A stretch of DNA of 64,000 nucleotides from Endothia cerciana (taxonomy: Eukaryota > Ascomycota > Sordariomycetes > Diaporthales > Cryphonectriaceae). The position numbers and the translations under genes are program-made. The notes under the pieces are model-generated. The model had not been told where the DNA came from and searched no databases. It saw only the letters and a program-made list of their open reading frames with translations. Within the stretch, counting starts at the first letter, position 1. Every line of letters starts with the position of its first letter. Positions 22,219 to 32,617 of this stretch are shown here, in pieces. The stretch spans positions 186,001-250,000 of the forward strand of contig JALRMH010000014.1 of NCBI GenBank assembly GCA_026119935.1, read 5' to 3'.

Positions 22219-24999
22219 ATGCAGACACCGCAGGCGGTATGCTCCTCATGTCGCAGACAGCTCCTCGTAGCTGCTCTGCAACGGGCCCAGGCCCACAGAT
22301 TGCCGCCGCAGTGGCAGGCGAAGCCATCTGCTCGCTCGATATCGACCGGGACGCCCAGAATAGAAACTAAGCCAGAGGATGATTTCATCCCGTCGATCGA
22401 AGCCCTGGACAGCGACGCCTCGCAACACCCACGAAATCATCATGGAGAGTCAAAGAAAAAACGCAGCTCGAGACCGCAAGATCACCGGCTGATCACGCGG
22501 AACTCCCTCTTCAGGAAGAGTCCGATCCCTCCGAACAGAAAGGAATCGCTGGACATATTCAGAAAGGTCGTTCGACAACAGGGCGACCAGGAGGAGACTG
22601 CTCGTACCGCGCCAAAGGATATATCCCCTGCCACCATGGAGTACCTCAATGACATAGCCCGGCTGCGGCCGATGATGGAGGAGGAGGGCATTGAGGCATG
22701 TCTGGATTTCTTTTTGAGCACGGTGTGGCCCAAGGTTCCGTCTGAAGGAACCTACCGGCTGGTCAAGCAAAGAGGCACATACCTGATGACGAAAGTCGCC
22801 GAGGCCAAGTTGGCCGATGTGGACAACGAGAGACTGCCCTCGGTAGCCCGAATCACTCAGCTCTTCCACGAATTGGAGTCCTTAAGTCCGGCAAAATGGA
22901 CCCATTTGACTATGGGCTTGATCAAGAACATTATCTCCAGGAGGTCTGCTAGGCCAGAATATTCCAGCGATGAGGCTTACGAGGAGGCCATTGCCCGGAA
23001 GGAGGAGCTGCTTGAGGACCTTGTTGAGTCCTGGATCATGTTCCATCGTTACCGACTGCCCGCCAACGAATCGGACCTTCAAACATCTGAGGAGGCCCAA
23101 TTCCGTCTCCCAGACATTGACGAGCACAGCCTCCGCAGTTACGCCAAGCATGGCGATCTGATAGGCGCCATGGACATGCTTTTTTTCAACTATGCTAGAC
23201 AGCATAGAGAGGTGCCCGCGGTAGCCCTCGCCACATTCGTGCTGCTGATGGACTCCAACCACTCGACCGTTAATGTTCGGCGCAAGGCAGAGCCTCTGCT
23301 AACTCCAATCGCCCATATTCTGAGTACCGTTAAGGTTCGACGACCTGCCCTGCACGCAATGCTAGAGCCTCATCCCACAGTTCTAAAGTACGTTATGAAG
23401 CATTGGGATATGATCATCTCAAAGCTTCGCTCGCCGCAAGGTTCCGAGCCCGTGGAGGACCTGAAAGGTGAGACAGGAGGCATATCCAGGCAACTGACGA
23501 AGGCGGGTCAGACCAGTCAAACAGACACTGCGAACATTCACAGGCGCATATTGGATGCTCTCTCAATGGGTCATGTAATGGCAGTCGAGGCTGCGTGGGC
23601 AGCATACTGGCCCAAGAATGCCGGAGATGTCGACAGTGAGGAGAAGATGAGAATCCATGGAGACTTGTTGGACTGCTTCATCATGGCTTTCACGGCGCTC
23701 AAGCGGCCACAGCGGGCCATTGATGTCTGGAGCTCGATGGAACGAATTGGCGTCGCCCCGACGCTGAAGACGTGGACTTGTATGATTGAGGGCTGCAGAA
23801 GGGCCAAAAACCCAAGTGGCCTGGAGAAGGTCTGGAAGAGACTTGTGGCGTCGGGCATGAAGCTCGACAGCACAGTCTGGAAGGCTAGAATTGTCGGGCT
23901 TATGGACTGTCATCAGCCCGAGGCTGGGCTGCGGGCGCTCAGTGACATGTTGCGCCAATCAAAACAGTCAGGCGGTGTCCCTTTGCAGATCGACTCTGTC
24001 AACGCGGCAGTTGGCGGTCTCATCCGCCTCAACGCCATGTCCGCCGCCAAGAAAGTCCTCTCCTGGGCCTCAGACAACGGTGTGGAGCCGGATGTCATCA
24101 CCTACAACACACTTCTCGGCCCGCTCGTGCAACGAGGCGAGGCGCAGCAGGCCGACGGCCTCCTAAGGATGATGCATGAGCAGGGAGCCCAGCCCGACGG
24201 CGCTACCTGGACAATTCTCCTCGACGGACTGATAAGCAGTAGCAAGGACGTCGGTCCCGACGAGCAGCGCAAGAGCGTCGAAAAGCTCTTGCAGACAATG
24301 GATGCCGAGGGCGTAAAAGCCAACATGGAGACCTTCGCGCGCATCGTGCATCTACTTATCCGTGACGGCCACCACAGCCAACATCACACCGAGGGCGCAG
24401 TGGGCGTCATATATAACCATATCCTGAGCAAGGGTCTACAGCCTAGCCCTCACATCTACACTATGCTCATCGACCACTACTTCTCGCGCACGCCGCCGGC
24501 CCTCGACGAAGTCAACGAGCTCCTTGCCGAGTGTGGCTTCGACGCCGATCGATGCGTCCTTTCCGACAACGGCCGCAGGCTGGACAAGGTGTTCTGGGAA
24601 CGCATCATGAGGGGCTACGCGCTCGCCGGCCACCTCGACCGCGCGTTCGGCCTGTTCGAGCAGGTCAGCAGCCTCGCCGGCTCGGCCATCACGCTCGAGG
24701 CGCTCGAGGACCTGTTGAGGTGCCTTGTGCACGCGAACATGATCAGCGAGGCAAAGCAGGTCGTGGATACCGTGAGGCTGCACCGCATGGATGCGCGCGC
24801 ACAGGCTGTGCTGTCGTCCCCCACGGCAGTAGAGATGTTTGGGGGTGTGCTGCCTAACGGGATGAAGCGGTCGAGGGGCAGATACTGGAGGCATGGGTTC
24901 TGGGGTTTCGCGCTCGACTGTGGGCTGCTGTCGAGGGCGGAGTGGGAACAGCTCCAAGTTGGTGGGATGGCGACGACTGGGCAGACGCCAAAGGTATAG
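22219..24999 (+). CDS. Mitochondrial pentatricopeptide repeat (PPR) protein
   Basis: PPR proteins bind organellar RNA and help its maturation, stability or translation. It is a single exon of 926 residues. The ATG at 22219 (MQTPQAVCSSCRRQLLVAAL) begins a basic, acid-poor leader rich in Arg, Ser and Ala, typical of a mitochondrial targeting sequence. An upstream in-frame ATG at 22153 would add an acidic 22-residue stretch that does not fit such a leader. The best repeats are in the second half: GVAPTLKTWTCMIEGCRRAK, GVEPDVITYNTLLGPLVQRG (about residue 620), GAQPDGATWTILLDGLI and GVKANMETFARIVHLLIRDG are successive 35-residue PPR units. The first 250 residues are helical and charged with weaker repeats. 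The RNA target cannot be read. Relatives in yeast and Neurospora include translational activators and complex I assembly factors, and I cannot choose between them. Confidence 0.9.
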   Translation: MQTPQAVCSSCRRQLLVAALQRAQAHRLPPQWQAKPSARSISTGTPRIETKPEDDFIPSIEALDSDASQHPRNHHGESKKKRSSRPQDHRLITRNSLFRKSPIPPNRKESLDIFRKVVRQQGDQEETARTAPKDISPATMEYLNDIARLRPMMEEEGIEACLDFFLSTVWPKVPSEGTYRLVKQRGTYLMTKVAEAKLADVDNERLPSVARITQLFHELESLSPAKWTHLTMGLIKNIISRRSARPEYSSDEAYEEAIARKEELLEDLVESWIMFHRYRLPANESDLQTSEEAQFRLPDIDEHSLRSYAKHGDLIGAMDMLFFNYARQHREVPAVALATFVLLMDSNHSTVNVRRKAEPLLTPIAHILSTVKVRRPALHAMLEPHPTVLKYVMKHWDMIISKLRSPQGSEPVEDLKGETGGISRQLTKAGQTSQTDTANIHRRILDALSMGHVMAVEAAWAAYWPKNAGDVDSEEKMRIHGDLLDCFIMAFTALKRPQRAIDVWSSMERIGVAPTLKTWTCMIEGCRRAKNPSGLEKVWKRLVASGMKLDSTVWKARIVGLMDCHQPEAGLRALSDMLRQSKQSGGVPLQIDSVNAAVGGLIRLNAMSAAKKVLSWASDNGVEPDVITYNTLLGPLVQRGEAQQADGLLRMMHEQGAQPDGATWTILLDGLISSSKDVGPDEQRKSVEKLLQTMDAEGVKANMETFARIVHLLIRDGHHSQHHTEGAVGVIYNHILSKGLQPSPHIYTMLIDHYFSRTPPALDEVNELLAECGFDADRCVLSDNGRRLDKVFWERIMRGYALAGHLDRAFGLFEQVSSLAGSAITLEALEDLLRCLVHANMISEAKQVVDTVRLHRMDARAQAVLSSPTAVEMFGGVLPNGMKRSRGRYWRHGFWGFALDCGLLSRAEWEQLQVGGMATTGQTPKV

Positions 25000-25440
25000 A
25001 GCGGCTTGTGAGGTACCGGATATTATGGTGCATGTGAAAAGAAAGACCACAGGCGAAGCAAGGAAGCGTAGCTCCTCGGTGTATATTGGTATGGAACTGA
25101 TGAGGACTCGAACAATCCAAAAGGTATCTCCGTAATCATCCTTACCGAGCCGTCGAGCCTGTCCCGATTCAACTCCAATGCACATAACGCCTCCCTACGC
25201 CGACCCCCAGAGCAAAATCTCCGCACGGCCTCGCCGCAGAGTAACGTTGTCAACACCGAACCTCGCTTGGGTATTGCGGCCTCGCCACCAACTCAGCTGT
25301 GTGTCCAACTCCAGACCTCGCCATGTTGAAACAGCTCTTGGGCCTCAGCCTTGTACCCGTATTGAGGCCCTCGCATGTCTGAAACAAGCTTCTCAGCTTT
25401 CAGCCTCTTGCTTTCACCTACACAGCCTTGCCAGGTTTCC
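25000..25440. other. Convergent 3' flanks of the PPR and MIS12 genes
   Basis: The PPR gene (plus) ends at 24999 and MIS12 (minus) ends at 25441, so this gap carries both terminator regions. There is no open frame with motifs. Confidence 0.55.
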
Positions 25441-26447
25441 TCAGCCCTGGCTAGCACGGTCTACTCCCCTCCCTCCATCATCGTCGCCCATCTCCTCATC
25501 ACCATCACCCCTCCCACGGCTCTCTTTGCCCAGCAGCTCCACCACACCCTCTAATGCCCCGACCTCCCCAGCTCCCAACCTCGCCCCCTCACCCTGCCAC
25601 TCGCCATCCCTCACCTCGCCGTTGCGCCCCAGCTCAAGACCCCTAACACTCTCGAGATGCCTCCTCGCCGCGCCCTCGACGTACCCGACCCTCTCCTTCC
25701 GCCACGTCTTCCTCGCCGCATCCCCGGCGCCAACACCACCGTCCTGATCCGCACCGGCCGCGCCCCGCAGATCCGGCATGAGATTCGACAGGCTCGTCGA
25801 CAGCGCCCGCAAGGCCTGCATCTGGCTCAGCGTGAACGCCGTCGTGGTCGTCAGCGGCGTCGCGGCGTCGGCCTGCGCCAGATCGCCCTTGTCGTGCAGG
25901 AACACGAGGGCCGGCTCGGCCGCCGGCTCGTCCCTCACGGCAGCGCTGTCATCGGATGCAGTCGCGGCGAGGGACGTCCTGGGGCCCTTGCCGGCACGGC
26001 CAGCGATGCCGCGCAGCTCCCCCAGCAGCGTGGCGTTCCTCGCCCTCTCGGCGGCGAGCATCGTGTTGAGCTTCTGGCTCGCCTGCAGCCGCCGCCTCAG
26101 CCTGTTGACAGAGTCGACGGTGGGCGTGTCGGGGTTGTCCTCCCCGCCGGCTGCGGCGGCGGCGTCGACGTCCATCCTGTCACCACCCCCGTCGTTGTCG
26201 GCCGTGCCGCCATCCCTCCTCCGCAGTACGGACGCGGGCAGGTTCTCGAAGTTCAGCCCCTCGTAGTGCCCCAGGCGTATCCAGTCGCGGTCCTCGGGCC
26301 GCACGCACAGGATGTTCCGCATGACGTAGAGCTCGAACTTGTCGAAGTTGCGGTCGATGGACGTGCAGAGCAGCGTCTCGAGCTGGTGCGTGCCGGCGGC
26401 GATCTCGGCGCGGGCCTGCTCCTCGATCTGCTCTGGGGCGAGGTCCG

Positions 26448-26481
<34 letters not shown>

Positions 26482-26805
26482 CCCCGCAGGCGGTGGGGGC
26501 CCGGGCTGCCTGCGCCTGCGCCCGGGTTTGGATTTCGCATTGCCGGGCGGGGGGGGCGGTCTGCCGAAGCCGATGGAGGTGGGCGGCGCGTTGAGCAGGC
26601 CGGTCTCGACACTGGTGAGGGCCTTGTCGGCAAGGATGTTGATGCTGTTGATGATCTCGTCGATGAGGGACTGCAGTTTAGGAGAAGGGAAGAAGGCAGT
26701 TAGTTTCTCTTCGTAGTTTGGGAATTGTCAGCTGCTTCTACTCACGACTGGAGGATAGCCAAAGTGTTCTGTCAGGAGCTCTGTGTCGGTACTCGCTGCG
26801 GTCAT
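25441..26805 (-). CDS. MTW1: Kinetochore protein Mis12/Mtw1
   Basis: Subunit of the MIND (Mis12) complex that links centromeric chromatin to the Ndc80 microtubule-binding complex. Two exons, complement(25441-26670, 26746-26805), give 429 residues. Exon 1 encodes TDTELLTEHFGYPPV and exon 2 continues SLIDEIINSIN; together with DKALTSVETGLL they form the family hallmark N-terminal block. The intron begins GTGAGT and ends CTGCAG. A coiled-coil segment follows (about residues 100-150, GTHQLETLLCTSIDRNFDKFELYVMRN), with the conserved DWIRLGHYEGL after it. The middle contains an eight-aspartate run and a proline-glycine linker, and the tail is acidic and disordered. The protein is longer than yeast Mtw1 (289 residues), mainly through these low-complexity parts, as in other filamentous fungi. 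It is divergent from the Aim3-like gene. Confidence 0.9.
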
Positions 26806-27194
26806 CTTGAAATGTGTTGAACGGATGGTCCGTGAGGTGAGTCGAACTGACCGGGCAGACGCGTCTCGTCGCGATCCGAGCCCGCGGGGATGATTGGAAC
26901 CCTAGAATTCACCCGAGGTTCCAGGGGGTGCCAGGGCAACTCGAGCAAGGCGCGCCAGGTGGCTGGACAACCCCCCCCCTCCCTCCATCCCCCTAGAGCC
27001 CCGCTGAACATAGGGGTCCAATTGGGCCTTACGTCACGCCGCCAAACCACGTTCACCTTCTGTAACGAGATATCGCGCAATCTTGATCAGAGCATAAAAC
27101 AGAACCTAGGCTCAGGAAACCCCCCGGGCTTTATTCTCTTCCAGGCACCCGTCTCATTGCAGGCGGAGAGCGGTGCCCTCGACGACACCTCACA
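26806..27194. promoter_or_regulatory. Short divergent promoter between MIS12 and the Aim3-like gene
   Basis: Only 389 bases lie between the two start codons, so both promoters and leaders share this segment. It contains a C-rich run (about 26971-26990). I see no obvious TATA box. Confidence 0.6.
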
Positions 27195-28591
27195 ATGGAC
27201 AAGATCAAAGGCATCGCTAAAGGTGTGCGGCACCCGGACCCGGTACGCAGGCCACATCCCTCCCGACCGTCGGGATACTTTCCACCGCTGACGACCAACC
27301 ACCCATCCTGCAGGGCCAAGAAGGGTTGAGGAACCAAGTGGTAAGTTTTGCAGAACACGTGCGCCCCCTCCTCGCGCAGCGCCCAGTCCTGATCCCCCCC
27401 GCTCGGGCATAGGGCGCCGTCTTCGGGCGCAAGAAGGAGGACCCCCGCCTCCAGCACGAGGCCACGCCCATCTCCCAGCTGCGCGACCCGTCGAGCTTTG
27501 CGCCCCCGCCGAAGCGCACAGCTGGCGGCGTCCTGCCGCCGCCGCCGCCGCCGCTGCGGCCCTCCTCCACCCCCTCGCCAGGCGCGCAGGGCCAGCAGCA
27601 CCAGCAGTATGGCCACCAGCACGCACAGCAGCAGCAGCCGCCCGCGGCAGAAGATGAAGAGCCCCCGCCGCCGCCCAGGCCCTACCGCGTCGATACGACC
27701 GGCCTTTCGACGGCCAACCTCCCCCCGCCCCCCAAGAGGCGAGACGGCGCAGGCGGCTCGGGCCCGGGGACCAGCACGCCGCCAGCACCACCACCACCGT
27801 ACGCCGCGAGGCCTCCGCCGCCGAGTCTCCCGCCCAGACTACCCCCGCGGGGAAACAGCGCGTCCCCGGTAGCGACGGCCACGCCGCCGCGGGTCGCCAC
27901 GCCGGAGCGGCAGGCGGGGTTCCTGAACCAGGGCGCCGTCGACAGGCTCGGTGCGGCGGGTGTGTCGGTGCCGGCGCTGGGCGTCGGGGGTGGAGACGGG
28001 ACCGGGAATGCGAACAGACCTGTGCTGCCCCCGCCGGGAGCGGGTGGTGTGGGGCCCGGTGCGGGTGAGCTACAGTCACGGTTCAGCAAGCTCGGGCTGA
28101 GAAACGGGTCCTCAACCTCGGGGTCCACGCCGTCACCAGCGCCTGGCCAGGGGACAACGTGGGCGCAGAAGCAGGCCGCTCTAAGGACCATGTCCGATTT
28201 CAAGAAGGACCCAAGCTCCGTGTCTCTTGCGGACGCCAGGAGTGCGGCGTCGACCGCGAACAATTTCCGCCAGAGGCATGGGGAGCAGGTCGCTGCGGGC
28301 GTGAAGACGGCAAATGGGCTGGACCAGAAGTACGGGGTGTCGGGGAAGGTCGGGGGATATCTGGGCAGTAGTAGCGGGACTGGGCATGATGCAACAGGGG
28401 TGGGTTCTGGGTCTGGAGCGGGAGCGCAGTCGCATCTGAATACGATCGGGGCCGCGGCTGGGATCTTAGGAAAGAAGAAACCGCCTCCCCCTCCACCACC
28501 CAAGAGGAAGCCCGACATTGGAGGAGGTGGTGCTGCGAGGGATGAGGATAAGCCGCCGCCGGTTCCCACGTCGACGCGCCCGACTTTCTAG
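27195..28591 (+). CDS. Aim3-like proline-rich cortical protein
   Basis: Yeast Aim3 associates with Rvs167 and cortical actin patches, so a role in endocytosis and actin dynamics is expected. Three exons, 27195-27242, 27314-27340 and 27413-28591, give 417 residues. Exon 1 encodes MDKIKGIAKGVRHPDP, like the short basic N-terminus of fungal relatives. Exon 2 has only nine codons. I chose the donors GTACGC and GTAAGT because they alone keep the frame into FGRKKEDPRLQHE. The body is proline-rich with SH3-ligand-like runs (PPPPPPLRPS, PPPPPRPYRVDTTGLSTANLPPP). The family block LNQGAVDRLGAAGVSVPALG (about residues 180-199) is followed by ELQSRFSKLGL and a C-terminal alpha-helical region (AQKQAALRTMSDFKKDPSSV). 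The tail has KKKPPPPPPPKRKP. The protein should be largely disordered. The family assignment is from motif recall. Confidence 0.75.
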
Positions 28592-28888
28592 TAGTAGTGC
28601 GCTTGCGGGCTGTCTTTCAACATCAGGCTGGTCATTGAGCATAGCACAGGCGTTGGGGTCAGCATAGCGTGGCCATAGTCACTCCTAACGAAGACTTGGT
28701 TGGGTCTCGACATCATCCCGAAGTCGTCAATGGCATTGCCTCTGTTTTTTCCCTTCTTCCTCACGCAACATGTACGCCAAAATTCAAGTTGCGCAGCGCT
28801 TGATCGTCTATTCTTCCTCGGCTTTGCGGAGGTATGAAAGAGACTACCGGATCAAAATTCAAGGAACGGGAGCTGGATCCTCCGGCCC
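28592..28888. other. Convergent 3' flanks of the Aim3-like gene and TCTP
   Basis: The two genes end 297 bases apart on opposite strands, so their 3' untranslated regions may overlap. A T7 tract lies near 28744. There is no open frame of interest. Confidence 0.5.
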
Positions 28889-28976
28889 TTAGACCTTCAT
28901 CTCGCTCAGACCGTGCTTCCAGAAGATGAAGTACGGGGTGACACCGTCCTCGCTGATGCAGAGATTAGTGGGGGCG

Positions 28977-29008
<32 letters not shown>

Positions 29009-29685
29009 TCTTCTTCTTCTTCTTCCCTTTTTCTCTCTTTTTCATATTTGAGGGGTGTGATAGGGCGGGAAGATAGATGGCGTACCGGTAGTTGAGGAGA
29101 GCGACCATGCCGTCGGGGTTCATGGACTCGCCAGTGTAGAACTCGAAGTCCTTGAAGTTGGGCAGCAGCGTGTTCTTGACGAAATTCTGGGCGCCGGTCT
29201 CGAACGCCTTGACCTCATCCTCGGACTTGCCCTCCTCCTGAAGCTTGGTCTTGACGGCCTTCATGTAGGCTGGAATCCGTGTCAGCTTGAAAGATGGCGG
29301 ACTACAACCCGTGCCGGGGGGAGGGGGGGTTCGATTTTCGTACACTTGAGGTAGCCCAGGAATCCCTTCTTGTCGAACTGAGTGCTGACGAGACGGAAGG
29401 ATGCGACAACGTTGTTGACCTTGACCTTCTCGTCGGCGAGGTCGTCACCAGCCTCCTCAGCGGAAGCGTTGGCACCAATGTCTGTTGTTTTGGGCAAGCC
29501 CCACGTCAGAAACCGCTCGCTGTCATCCCCCGGATGCCAGACCATTCATGAAGCATACCGATGTCGCCAACACCCTCCTCGATCATGGCACAGTCGGCCT
29601 CGTAGACGATCCCGTCGACCTCCTTGAGGTCGTACGAGTCCGAGATCATCTCGTCGTCGGTGATCTTGTCCTTGAAGATAATCAT
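28889..29685 (-). CDS. TMA19: Translationally controlled tumour protein homologue (TCTP)
   Basis: Abundant cytosolic, ribosome-associated protein involved in growth control and stress response. Four exons, complement(28889-28952, 29086-29269, 29344-29481, 29559-29685), give 170 residues, the usual length. It starts MIIFKDKITDDEMISDSYDL, as in yeast Tma19. The frame is open further upstream, but those residues (PPPPPPSRTSP) do not belong to the family. Signature blocks are DIDIGANASAEEA, NNVVASFRLVSTQFDKKGFLGYLKSYMKAVK, FYTGESMNPDGMVALLNYRED and the end FIFWKHGLSEMKV. Exon junctions were fixed by these blocks (for example the split R-E-D-G at exon 3/4). The last intron contains a GAA-rich tract. 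TCTP genes are normally highly expressed. Confidence 0.96.
28978..29035. repeat. TTC/GAA-rich tract inside the last TCTP intron
   Basis: The tract consists of TTC and TCC triplets on the plus strand, so the transcript (minus strand) is GAA/GAG purine-rich just upstream of the branch-point-like CACTAAT and the acceptor. Purine-rich intron interiors are unusual, because this region normally leans to pyrimidines. Confidence 0.9.
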
Positions 29686-31264
29686 CTTGCCGGTGAGTCT
29701 GTCTGACGAGGAAGGGGAGGTTCTCGAAGGTGGGGGGGGGGGGGGCAAGGAATGGAAAAAACTCTGGACGATGAGAAAGTCGAAGGAGGGGATTTGTTCT
29801 AGACTGACAGGTCTGGCGAAGAAGTGGTTGGGCGAATAGCGCGGGGAAAATTGTACCCAGGTGCCAGGGCAGCTTTGCCCGGCCAGGCCAGCAGAAAATC
29901 CAAAAGTGGGTCGTTGGAGGGGTTTTGACGGCTAATGGGAAACGGGCTTAGCCGCTGCCCTCTGTGGTCCAGTGCAGCGCCTATCTGCGGCTGATGGTGC
30001 GCAGGCAGTCAGACACCCACTTCCCCCCCATGTGCCCATGAAAGCAGTGTATGGGTAATAGGCGGTGGGGTAGCTGTGGTCCTCACTCCGTCCAGTACGG
30101 GTCTGCTCCAAGGAACGTCTGCAGTGTTAGGATAGCAGACCGCCTTTGCTTCGACAGATGTTCGAGTTTCTGGCAAGATGATAGTGGGAACAAGAGTGTT
30201 GTGGTTTTGCACGGCCCCTCCCCCTCCCGGACCCGACTCAACGCCAGAGGTGATCCGAATCTTCTCAGGTGTGACATCTTCTGGTTCCGTTACCGACTAC
30301 CATATGCCCACCGTTTTAGTCAGCGAGCGTGGGTCCAGGGGAGGAAGGGCATTACTTCGTCCCAGTCTCGAGACTCTGGGCAGTCAATGGGTTCAGCCCA
30401 CGTCAGACATGTGGCTAACCATCTTGGACGGGGGAAAATAGAACGGATGACTGAAGCTGCTTGTCGGACGACGGACACGTCGTCAGCCCAGGACTTGGGA
30501 ACCTTGCCTTCCCCCTTTGCCCGGCTTGACTAACAGTTGGACACCAGAGGTGGGTGGCATGCCGCTAGCACTTGCTCAACTCGCCACATGCAAACAGACG
30601 AGTCAAAAAAACCTCGCGCTTGTGCCTGACCGAGCGCGTACATAACTGTAGGGTCGCATTGATAATTTCGACACCACCACTTGGAGAGGGCATTCATGCA
30701 TGTCGTTGAATTGCCCACAGACGGCCTGCATCCGCTTTCTTGTTGCCAGAAGGAAAGGCCTCGCGTTCCAATCCTTCGCCGCTTACAACATCAGTAATCA
30801 GATCCCCTTTTTTTTTTTCCTTTTATTCTCTCTTCCATTCTCAAATCCGCATCTGCTCTGGCAGGCCTGGGTAGGAAAAAGTGGTTCGACGCAGTGGCAA
30901 ACAACAGGAGATCTTCGGAAGGTGCTGGGATCGACTGACAGGCTTAGCGAGATTGTTTAAAAACCCAGGCCGCCGGTCCCAAACCGGACGAACCCGTCCA
31001 CCCAAAACTCCGAGCAGACGACCGACCGGAAGCCTCGCCTCTTCCGATACAGCGCACACCACACATCCTTCCGTTGCTTGCAGCTTTTCTTCGCATTGTC
31101 AGAAGAGCAGAGGCTTCTCTGATATCTGACTGGAGAGACCTAGCTCCCTCTAACTGGCCTCCGGTCTACAACAGCGAAGGCTTCCACCGCCTCCCGAGTT
31201 CTGCAGGGCCGACTTATCGATAAAGACAAAAAGACCCAGAGGCACACAACACCAGGCCCTTTGA

Positions 31265-31310
<46 letters not shown>

Positions 31311-31399
31311 CCACCACCACCACCACCACCACCAGCCTCCTCCCGCCTCGATACCTCCCCCCCCCCTCCCTCATCCGCATCGACTCGAACTCTCGTGTC
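29686..31399. other. Divergent intergenic region between TCTP and SUR2
   Basis: About 1.7 kb carries the promoters of both TCTP (minus) and the sphingolipid hydroxylase (plus). Features are a G-run near 29731-29744, a T-run near 30807-30819 with CT-rich sequence to 30838, and CAT/CAC repeats just before SUR2. No coding frame with motifs was found. Confidence 0.55.
31267..31334 (+). repeat. CAT then CAC triplet repeat in the SUR2 5' leader
   Basis: About 14 CAT units run into about eight CAC units, 70 to 130 bases before the SUR2 start codon. An open frame across it would give a long histidine run, but it lacks an ATG and overlaps SUR2 in another frame. It is therefore best read as untranslated leader or promoter DNA. 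Confidence 0.9.
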
Positions 31400-32617
31400 A
31401 TGGTCGCCTCTCCGACCACCGTCGCGATGTCGACATCCGCCATCATCACCAACGGCACCATGGTCAACGACCTGCCGCCGCTTCCGGCGTACAGCGTCAA
31501 GCCCATGCCAGACCTCTTCCCTGGCACCATATCCGATTTCTGGCTGTCCGTCATCGGACCACACGTCGCCTACTGGTTAATATCGGGCATCTTCCACCTC
31601 ATCGACGTCTACGACCTATTCCCACAGTACCGCCTACACACACCCGAGGAGATCGCCCTGCGCAACCTCGCCACGCGGTGGCAGGTCGCCCGCGACGTCA
31701 TCGTCGAGCAGATCATCCAGATGGTCACTGCCGCTGTGCTCTCGCTGACCGAGCCCGCGCAGATGACGGGCATGGAGGACTACGAGGTCGCAGTCTGGGC
31801 CACGCGCATCAGGCTGGCGCAGGGCGCGCTGCCGGCGATGCTCGGGCTGCTCGGGCTAAACGCTGCGGCCATCTCCAAAAACATGTCGGCCTCGCATCCG
31901 CTGCTCGCGGGCGCGCTGGCTGGTGGACACTATCCGTTCCTGACGACGAGCCTGGACGCGGCGTCCGTACCGGCCTTTGCGACGTGGGAACTGATGCTGG
32001 CTAAGGCCATCTACTGGGGCGTCATACCTGTATTCCAGATGTGGGTGGCCGTGGTCTTCCTGGACTCGTGGCAGTACTTCTGGCACCGCGCCATGCACGT
32101 CAACAAGTGGATGTACAGTACGTTGGCCCCCCCTCCGACGATCTTATATCTCTCCCATGTGCCTTTCACTAACCCTCCCTTGTGTGTAGCCCACTGGCAC
32201 GCCCGCCACCACCGACTGTACGTACCCTATGCCTACGGCGCCCTCTACAACCACCCGGTCGAAGGCTTCGTGCTCGACACAGCGGGCGCTGGTCTCGCCT
32301 ACAAGGTCAGCATGATGTCGCCAAGGATGGCCATCTTCTTCTACGTCTTCAGCAGCGTCAAGACGGTCGACGATCACTGCGGGTACGCGCTGCCGTTCGA
32401 TCCGCTGCAGCACATCACCAGCAACAACGCCACGTACCACGACATCCACCACCAGAGCTGGGGCATCAAGACCAACTTCAGCCAGCCCTTCTTCACCATC
32501 TGGGACCGGTGGCTGGGCACCATGTGGAAGGGCGACACGAGCTTGAAGTACGAGAGGACGAGAGAGAATGCCAGGGCGAAGAGTGGGAAGAAGACCCAGA
32601 GCGTGAAGGCGCAGTAG
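31400..32617 (+). CDS. SUR2: Sphingolipid C4-hydroxylase (Sur2 type)
   Basis: ER membrane diiron hydroxylase that converts dihydrosphingosine or dihydroceramide to the phyto- form. Two exons, 31400-32117 and 32190-32617, give 381 residues. A second in-frame ATG at 31430 would give 371. The fatty-acid-hydroxylase histidine boxes are HRAMH (about residue 229), HARHH just after the splice junction, and HDIHH near the C-terminus, all on the cytosolic face in the family. Hydrophobic membrane segments include FWLSVIGPHVAYWLISGIFH, and RLYVPYAYGALYNHP is the family block between boxes. The intron (GTACGT...TGTAG, 72 bases) is a multiple of three without a stop, so a retained-intron reading is also open. 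Only the spliced form gives the normal W-M-Y-T-H-W-H spacing before box 2. The lysine-rich tail may be an ER-retrieval signal. Confidence 0.93.
   Translation: MVASPTTVAMSTSAIITNGTMVNDLPPLPAYSVKPMPDLFPGTISDFWLSVIGPHVAYWLISGIFHLIDVYDLFPQYRLHTPEEIALRNLATRWQVARDVIVEQIIQMVTAAVLSLTEPAQMTGMEDYEVAVWATRIRLAQGALPAMLGLLGLNAAAISKNMSASHPLLAGALAGGHYPFLTTSLDAASVPAFATWELMLAKAIYWGVIPVFQMWVAVVFLDSWQYFWHRAMHVNKWMYSTLAPPPTILYLSHVPFTNPPLCVAHWHARHHRLYVPYAYGALYNHPVEGFVLDTAGAGLAYKVSMMSPRMAIFFYVFSSVKTVDDHCGYALPFDPLQHITSNNATYHDIHHQSWGIKTNFSQPFFTIWDRWLGTMWKGDTSLKYERTRENARAKSGKKTQSVKAQ

Noticed and set aside
27087..28079. Open frame of 330 codons on the minus strand
   Set aside because: Shadow of the proline-rich Aim3-like gene, an Arg/Ala/Gly-rich antisense of proline codons.
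31261..32004. Open frame with a long polyhistidine run overlapping SUR2
   Set aside because: It has no ATG, starts in a CAT repeat and runs in the wrong frame through clearly coding SUR2 sequence.
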